From Actinomycetota bacterium (GTDB lineage: Bacteria > Actinomycetota > Thermoleophilia > Gaiellales > Gaiellaceae), in assembly GCA_005883235.1 (NCBI GenBank), contig VAYE01000198.1, forward strand, positions 18,352 to 27,692: DNA of 9,341 nucleotides, written 5' to 3'. The notes under the pieces are model-generated. The model did no database searches, was not told the origin of the DNA, and saw nothing but the letters and a program-made list of their open reading frames with translations. The position numbers and the translations under genes are program-made. Shown piece after piece: positions 5,128 through 9,341 of this stretch. Numbering within the stretch: the first letter of the stretch is position 1; every line of letters begins with the position of its first letter.

Positions 5128-5826
5128 TTAGCCGGGCCCGCGCTGCGGGCCGACGATCACGACGAGCCGGCGTGGGTTCGATCCGCCCGGCAACGGCGCG
5201 GTCACGGTTCCGAGCGTCCGTGCCAGGCGCACCGCGAGCGGCTGGCCGCCGGGCTCGTAGTAGACGGCCGTACGCGGGTAGTCGAACCGATTGGCCCGTC
5301 CGACCCGCCCGAGGCGATAGCCGAGCGCGCCGATCCTGCTCGCTACGCGGCGCGTCCAGTTGATGTCACCGGCGCCGTTCAGGACGTCGACGCGGATCTT
5401 CCACGCCGGCGGGAGCGGGGCAGCGGGTCGCGTGTTGGCGCTCCGACCCGGGCCGTGACGGCCGGCGCCCGTAACCAGAATCACCGCGACGAGGCCCGCC
5501 ACGGCGGCCGCGAGTGCTGCGAAGACGGCGAGCCGACGGATCCGACCCCGTCCGGGCTCGTCCTCGGGCGGCGGCAGGCCCGCGAGCTCCCGCGCCTCGG
5601 CGAGCTCGATACCGAGCGCGGAGGTGTAGAGCATCGCCGCCGTGATCGCCTCGTCGCTCGACGGAAAGCGGTAGAGGCGTCCCTCTTCGAGCCAGCCGAT
5701 CTCCTCGGCCGTGAGGCCGGAGTGGCGCGCCGCTTGCTCGATCGTCAGCCGGCGCCGCAGGCGCGTCGCCGCGAGCGGCGAGCTAGCGGTCGTCTCCTCG
5801 GTGGGGGTCTCCAGGGGAAGGGTCAC
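5128..5826 (-). CDS. Membrane protein with N-terminal HTH, one TM segment and extracellular LytR_C domain (RodZ-like layout)
   Basis: A 232-aa protein with three parts. Residues about 22-52 (RLRRRLTIEQAARHSGLTAEEIGWLEEGR) form a Cro/RodZ-type helix-turn-helix in the cytoplasm, extended by a helical stretch to about 83. A single membrane helix follows at about 98-119, after the basic RGRIRR, giving N-in/C-out topology. After a Pro-rich linker, residues about 143-226 match the LytR C-terminal domain: RVDVLNGAG, then VASRIGALGYRLGRVG, then YPRTAVYYEPGG, then AVRLARTLG. LytR_C usually follows an LCP cell-wall ligase domain, which is absent here. The layout resembles RodZ, with the periplasmic domain replaced, so a role in cell-wall shape or assembly is plausible inference. 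The GTG at 5826 was chosen as the first in-frame start; it has no clear Shine-Dalgarno. It is the last gene of the minus-strand cluster, 15 bp after the broken nucleotidyltransferase. Confidence 0.75.
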   Translation of the reverse strand: MTLPLETPTEETTASSPLAATRLRRRLTIEQAARHSGLTAEEIGWLEEGRLYRFPSSDEAITAAMLYTSALGIELAEARELAGLPPPEDEPGRGRIRRLAVFAALAAAVAGLVAVILVTGAGRHGPGRSANTRPAAPLPPAWKIRVDVLNGAGDINWTRRVASRIGALGYRLGRVGRANRFDYPRTAVYYEPGGQPLAVRLARTLGTVTAPLPGGSNPRRLVVIVGPQRGPG

Positions 5827-5841
5827 TGCGCGGCGGCGTTC

Positions 5842-6225
5842 TCAGCCTGCTTGGAACCTCATCGGCGAGATCGACGTCTCCTGGAGTCCCGAGATCGTCA
5901 CATGGTACGAGTCGCGCCGGTAGTCCCCGGGCGCCCTCGTCGCCAGGACGACGACCGCCGCCTCGGTGTCCGGTCCCAGCGACTCGAGGCCGCAGCGGAG
6001 CGAGGCGCCGGGGCCGCGCTCCCACTCAGGACAGCGGACGACGCGCGCATCGGTGTCGACGTCGTGCGCGCCGAGCACGACGACGACGTCGTCCACAGAG
6101 CTCTCGCGCACCCGCTCGAGCACCTCAGGGAGGAGAAGCTGCTGCTTGGGGGAGCCGAAGCGGGTCGACGCGCCGGCGGCGAGGACGATCGCCCCGATCA
6201 GCGGCAGCCGCGGAGGGCGCGCCAC
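5842..6225 (-). pseudogene. MobA/MocA-like molybdenum-cofactor nucleotidyltransferase, internally deleted and frameshifted
   Basis: The intact family transfers CMP or GMP onto molybdopterin for molybdenum hydroxylases. The first 95 codons read well: IGAIVLAAGASTRFGSPK (the nucleotide-binding LAAGxSxRxGxPK signature), VDDVVVVLG, CPEWERGPGASLRCGL and EAAVVVLA. After that the frame gives an unrelated tail ending at 5842. The typical family C-terminus, GDEGARGLPARLVPCDD followed by LGTPGDVDL, is found in another frame directly after the same point (5944-5850) and runs open to 5783. The segment that should lie between, starting with the GD metal-binding motif, is missing; I estimate 50-60 residues. 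So an internal deletion joined two conserved parts out of frame, at a GGCGAC sequence (plus-strand 5939-5944). Without the GD motif the product should be inactive. The start is taken as GTG 6225, which overlaps the transglycosylase by 28 bases. A CTG overlapping that gene's stop is another possible ancestral start. Confidence 0.75.
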
Positions 6226-6728
6226 GTGGCGGTGACGTTCGCCACGTAGGAGATCGTCTCCGCGCTCGGCGCGCCGCCGGAGCGCTGAACGGCGGCGGGG
6301 CCGGCGTTGTAGGCCGCGAGGGCGAGGTCCGGAGAGTCGAACCGGTCGAGGAGCTGCCGCAGGTAGCGCGCCCCGGCGAGGATGTTCGTCCGCGGGCTGG
6401 ACGCATCGAGGCCGAGCGCCGCGGCTGTCGACGGGAGCACCTGCAGGATCCCCCGCGCGCCCCGGCCCGAATGGGCGGCCTGGTCGACCCGCGACTCGAC
6501 GCGCGCCACGGCCACCAGCAGCGGAAGCGGGAGGGCCGTCTCGCGCGCCGCGAGCTCGAAGGCCCCGCGGTAGCGGCCCGGCACGGGGCAGGCGCTCCCG
6601 ACCGGGGGAGCGCTTCCCGAGCGAATGGCGGCGGTGCTCGGCCCGGCGTTCGCCGTCCCGAGCAGGGCGGTCGCGAGCGCGGCCGCACAGGCGGCGACGA
6701 CGGCGAGAGCGAGCAGGCGAGAGCGCAC
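6198..6728 (-). CDS. Secreted lytic transglycosylase, SLT (Slt70-like) domain
   Basis: A 176-aa exported muramidase that cleaves the MurNAc-GlcNAc bond of peptidoglycan non-hydrolytically. An N-terminal signal peptide (residues about 1-28, RSRLLALAVVAACAAALATALL, then AxA-type cleavage near ANA) precedes a short linker. The SLT domain spans about 57-172. Catalytic Glu78 is in VARVESRVD, followed by GRGARGILQVLPSTAAALG, NILAGARYLRQLLDRF and LALAAYNAGPAAV, the standard motif series. Cys47 and Cys175 flank the domain and could form a disulphide outside the cell. The GTG at 6728 gives a complete signal peptide. A TAGGAT (plus-strand 6739-6744) ten bases upstream could be a local -10 element. It lies between the FAD subunit and the MobA-like gene of a molybdenum-enzyme cluster, an unusual neighbour. 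Confidence 0.88.
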   Translation of the reverse strand: MRSRLLALAVVAACAAALATALLGTANAGPSTAAIRSGSAPPVGSACPVPGRYRGAFELAARETALPLPLLVAVARVESRVDQAAHSGRGARGILQVLPSTAAALGLDASSPRTNILAGARYLRQLLDRFDSPDLALAAYNAGPAAVQRSGGAPSAETISYVANVTATWRALRGCR

Positions 6729-6752
6729 GAGCCGCGGGATCCTACCCAGCCG

Positions 6753-7586
6753 CTATAGCGCTTGGACCGCGCGTCGAAGGAGCGTGCGTGCGATCTCCAC
6801 CTTGTACTCCGTGGCGGCGAGGGGAGTGGCGCGATCGAGCTCCTCGGGCGAGTCGAGCGCCCACGGAATCGGGGCCACGCCGGCGAGGCCGTAGGAGACG
6901 CGCTCCCCGAACCGGGCGGCCGCGACGCCGACGAGCGGGAACGACCACTTCCGCCGCTCCATCGCCTTCAAGTAGACGCTGGAGTCGGGCGTCGGGACGT
7001 CGAGCTCGAGCACGAGCTCGTCGGGCTCGAGAGCCACGACGTCGCGGTTCTCAGCGGTCGGCAGGCGGTAGAGCTCGGCGATCGCGAGTTCCCGCCGGTC
7101 GGTGCGGACGCGCGCGCCGAGGGCGAGCAGGGCCGCGGCCGGATCGGAAGGATGGGCCGAGGCGCAGCGCTCGTTGCCGAGGATCGCGTGCTCACGATGC
7201 TGACCGGCCTTGGCGTGGCAGACCTCGCCGCCGTGGAGCCAGCACGGGTATTTGAGCCGCCAGTACCAGCAGCGCGTCGCCTGCCGGAGGTTGCCGCCGA
7301 TCGTGCCCATCGAGCGGAGCTGAGGCGAGGCGGCCTGCGCGCAGGCCTCGCGCAGTGCGGCCGGGATCTGCGGGTCGACCTCCAGCTCGGCGAGCGTCGT
7401 CCCGGCGCCGATGCGCGTCCCGTCGATGCCGCGTGGAACCGCGTCCGCAACATGGACGAGCGTCTCGGCCCGGACGATTCCGTCCCGGAGGAGCGGCACG
7501 AGGTCGGTGCCCCCGGCGAGCGCGACGGAGCCGTTGCCGAGGGCCGCGACCGCGGCTTCGGCGCTAGGCGGGCGCAGGAGCTTCAC
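6753..7586 (-). CDS. FAD-binding subunit of a molybdenum hydroxylase (xanthine dehydrogenase family, YagS/PaoB-like)
   Basis: A 277-aa flavoprotein of the CO dehydrogenase/xanthine dehydrogenase medium-subunit family, which passes electrons from the Fe-S subunit to the acceptor through FAD. The FAD-binding signatures are LAGGTDLVPLLRDG (residues 23-36) and IGAGTTLAELE with SPQLRSMGTIGGNL (59-69, 87-100). Four cysteines, Cys106, Cys115, Cys123 and Cys141, lie in TRCWYWRLKYPCW, GGEVCHAKAG and NERCASAHPSD. The E. coli PaoB (YagS) group has four cysteines at the matching place, and they hold an extra [4Fe-4S] cluster. The C-terminal domain follows from about 170 to the end, so the gene looks intact. 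The GTG at 7586 has a strong AAGGAG Shine-Dalgarno and lies within the 3' end of the large-subunit gene (23-base overlap), so translation is coupled. Confidence 0.9.
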   Translation of the reverse strand: MKLLRPPSAEAAVAALGNGSVALAGGTDLVPLLRDGIVRAETLVHVADAVPRGIDGTRIGAGTTLAELEVDPQIPAALREACAQAASPQLRSMGTIGGNLRQATRCWYWRLKYPCWLHGGEVCHAKAGQHREHAILGNERCASAHPSDPAAALLALGARVRTDRRELAIAELYRLPTAENRDVVALEPDELVLELDVPTPDSSVYLKAMERRKWSFPLVGVAAARFGERVSYGLAGVAPIPWALDSPEELDRATPLAATEYKVEIARTLLRRAVQAL

Positions 7587-9341
7587 GCCGCTCCTTCTCG
7601 CGCGCCGCCTCGAGTGCCCGCAGCAGCTCGTCGCGCGTGATCGGGAGCGACCGGACGTCCGCGCCGGTCGCGTCGCGGATCGCGTTCGCGATCGCCGCGG
7701 CGGTCGGGATGATCGGCGGCTCGCCGAGGCCCTTGGAGCCGAGGTTCGTCAGGTGCTCGTCCGGGACGTCGACGAGCTCGGTGACGATCTCGGGCACGTC
7801 GGCGAACGTGGGCATCTTGTAGGCGTCGAGCGTCTGCGTCAGCACGAGGCCGGTGCCGGGGTGGTCGAGCCGCTCTTCCGAGAGCGCGTGGCCGATCGCC
7901 TGGATGATCCCGCCCTCGATCTGACTCGAGGCGCCGAGCGGGTTGATGATCCGGCCGACGTCGTGGATGGCCGCCACGCGCTCGACCCGCACCTCGCCGG
8001 TCTCGACGTCCACCGCCACCTCCGCGACCTGGGCGCCGAAGGTGAGCACTCGCATGCCGGTCGGGTTCGGGCCGCGCGCGCCCTTGCCGAGGATCTGCGC
8101 GTCCTCGAGCAGGCCCGTGACGTCCTCGAGCGGCCACGACCCGCCGTCGGCCGAGACGACGTTGCCGTCCTTCACGTCGAGGATGCGCTCCTCGAGGTGG
8201 TAGCGCTGGGCGGCGATCTCGACGATCTGCCGCTTCGCGTCGGCCGCGGCCGCACGGACGGCGGGTCCCATCGACGGCGTGGTCGAGGAGCCGGCGGAGA
8301 GGGTGGCGAACGGGCCGCGGGCGGTGTCGCCGAGCTCGACAGTCACCCGGTCGAGCGGAACCCCGAGCTCCTCGGCCGCGATCTGCGCCATCGCCGTCCG
8401 GGTGCCGGTGCCGATGTCCTGCATCGCCGTCACGACGACCGCGCGGCCGTCGGAGCCGACGCGGATCCAGGCGTACGACGGCGGCCCGCCGGCGCCGTAC
8501 CAGATCTGGCTCGCCATCCCGACGCCGCGCTTCCACGGCCCCTCGGAGCGGGCGCGAACCTCGCTCCGCCGCTCCCAGTGCGCCTCCGCGCGCCGGTAGC
8601 ACTCCATCAGGTTCTTCGAGGAGTACGGGCGGTCGTCCGTGAGATCGGTGTCGGCGTGATTGCGCCGCCTCAGCTCGAGCGGGTCGAGCTCGAGCTTGGC
8701 CGCGAGCTCGTCGAGGAGGCACTCGAGCCCGAAGGTTCCCTCCACGAAGCCCGGAGCGCGGAAGGCGGCCATCGGCGGCAGGTTGAGCTTCGCCCCGTGC
8801 TCGATCGTGCGCACGTTGTCGCACGCGTAGAGCATCTGCGTCGGGCCCGCAGTCGGGCCCAGCCAGCCCGACCAGCCTACGGCCGCGACGAACTCGCCGC
8901 CGAGAGCGGTGAGCGTGCCGTCGGAGCGCGCGCCGATCTTGAGCCGCTGGATCGTGGCGTTCCGGTTCCCGCCCGCGAGGTTCTCCTCGCGCCGCGTCAA
9001 GGCGCAGCGGACGGGCCGGCCGGTCTGCCGCGAGAGCTCGGCGCGTGTAGACGACGAGCGTCTCGCCCTCCCACGTGCACACCGACTGGTGGGTCTCGAG
9101 CGGGTTGTGGAGGACGGTCTGCGTCCGGTACTCGGCCTCGACGACGGCGTCCGCCTCGGCCAGGCCCCGGTCGAGGTCGCCGCGCTCGTACCGGCGGGCC
9201 TCCTGGATCAGGGACCCGCGACGCACCGCCTCGTCGGCGTCGACCAGTGGCTCGAGAGCCTCCCACTCCGGCCTGCCGAGCTGGAGCGCTGCGCGCGCCT
9301 CCTCGTAGGAGTCCGCCGCGACCGCGGCGACCGCGTGCCCG
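7564..9341 (-). pseudogene. Molybdopterin-binding large subunit of a xanthine dehydrogenase-family enzyme, broken by internal deletion and frameshift (5' end outside window)
   Basis: The product would be the catalytic molybdenum subunit of an aldehyde/xanthine/carbon monoxide dehydrogenase-type hydroxylase. From the window edge to about 9044 one frame reads well: GHAVAAVAADSYEEARAAL, VDADEAVRRGS, VVEAEYRTQTVLHNPLETHQ and CTWEGETLVVYT. From about 9043 onward the conserved reading moves to another frame: AELSRQTGRPVRCALTRREENLAGGNRNATIQ through to the stop at 7564. Between these, family members have about 45-50 residues that include the molybdopterin loop GGGFG(S/A)K, and these are absent. The remainder is well kept: NLPPMAAFRAPGFVEGTFGLE, QDIGTGTRTAMAQIAAEELGVP, IHDVGRIINPLGASSQIEGG and GLGEPP with the catalytic Glu (codon 7720-7722). 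A remnant starting at TTG 9000 could be translated but lacks the front half. The substrate is unknown. No [2Fe-2S] subunit lies in the window; it may be to the right. Confidence 0.8.
7591..7596 (-). promoter_or_regulatory. Shine-Dalgarno (AAGGAG) deciding the FAD-subunit start
   Basis: AAGGAG on the minus strand ends four bases before the GTG at 7586. It lies inside the last codons of the large-subunit gene and identifies the GTG as the real start. It contrasts with several other genes here that lack any such site. Confidence 0.75.

Noticed and set aside
5135..5151. GGCCCGC/GCGGGCC hairpin at the end of the HTH gene, as a terminator
   Set aside because: It has a seven-base stem and three-base loop, but lies inside the last codons (GPQRGPG) and has no U run. 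It may be a by-product of GC-rich Gly/Pro codons.
5851..5925. Plus-strand peptide NLIGEIDVSWSPEIVTWYESRR that looks protein-like
   Set aside because: No coding sense is visible upstream in that frame. The same bases encode the conserved MobA-like C-terminus on the minus strand, which explains the apparent order.
6751..6760. CGCTATAGCG palindrome between the FAD subunit and the transglycosylase
   Set aside because: It is only ten bases, includes the FAD-subunit stop, and does not extend outward. Too short to call an operator.
6762..7640. Plus-strand 292-aa open frame opposite the FAD subunit
   Set aside because: It is an antisense shadow of a well-supported flavoprotein gene. No start signal and no recognisable domain.

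Overview
The window comes from a high-GC bacterium, most likely an actinobacterium of the Thermoleophilia (Gaiellales/Solirubrobacterales) type. This rests on the base composition, the GTG/TTG starts, several apparently leaderless genes, a SigR/RsrA-type sigma/anti-sigma pair, and a molybdenum hydroxylase that reads like those of that class. The taxonomic call is inference, not a search result.

Left part (1-2455). A minus-strand gene appears to start at the extreme left edge (ATG at 12 with a Shine-Dalgarno). Divergent from it is a membrane-anchored HtrA-type serine protease (165-1364). Its promoter region carries four 7-base boxes spaced exactly 11 bp apart, as expected for an OmpR/PhoB-type response regulator. 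A structured 177-bp intergenic region separates it from a convergent P-loop kinase-like gene (2069-1542). That gene shares a very small divergent promoter with a 119-aa protein of unknown function (2096-2455).

Middle part (2452-5120). A carboxylate-amine (glutamate-cysteine) ligase-like gene overlaps the unknown gene by TTGA. A 69-aa copper-chaperone-like HMA protein follows, then a convergent PRC-barrel-like protein that shares a CTAG with the HMA stop. Next comes a stress-control unit: an ECF sigma factor of the SigR type behind its own GGAAT-N18-GTT promoter, overlapping by ATGA a zinc anti-sigma factor with an HxxxCxxC motif. The PRC-barrel gene, divergent from the sigma gene, has a SigB-like promoter. 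This stretch looks like a redox/general stress neighbourhood.

Right part (5128-9341, all minus strand). The order of transcription is molybdenum-hydroxylase large subunit, FAD subunit, lytic transglycosylase, MobA/MocA-like nucleotidyltransferase, and an HTH-TM-LytR_C protein. The large subunit and the nucleotidyltransferase are both broken in the same way: an internal deletion that also shifts the frame. In the large subunit the lost piece should include the GGGFG molybdopterin loop. In the nucleotidyltransferase it should include the GD metal-binding segment and most of the second half. The FAD subunit between them is intact. This looks like a molybdenum enzyme and its cofactor-maturation gene decaying together, unless both lesions are assembly faults.

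No tRNA, rRNA, CRISPR array, IS element or prophage was seen.
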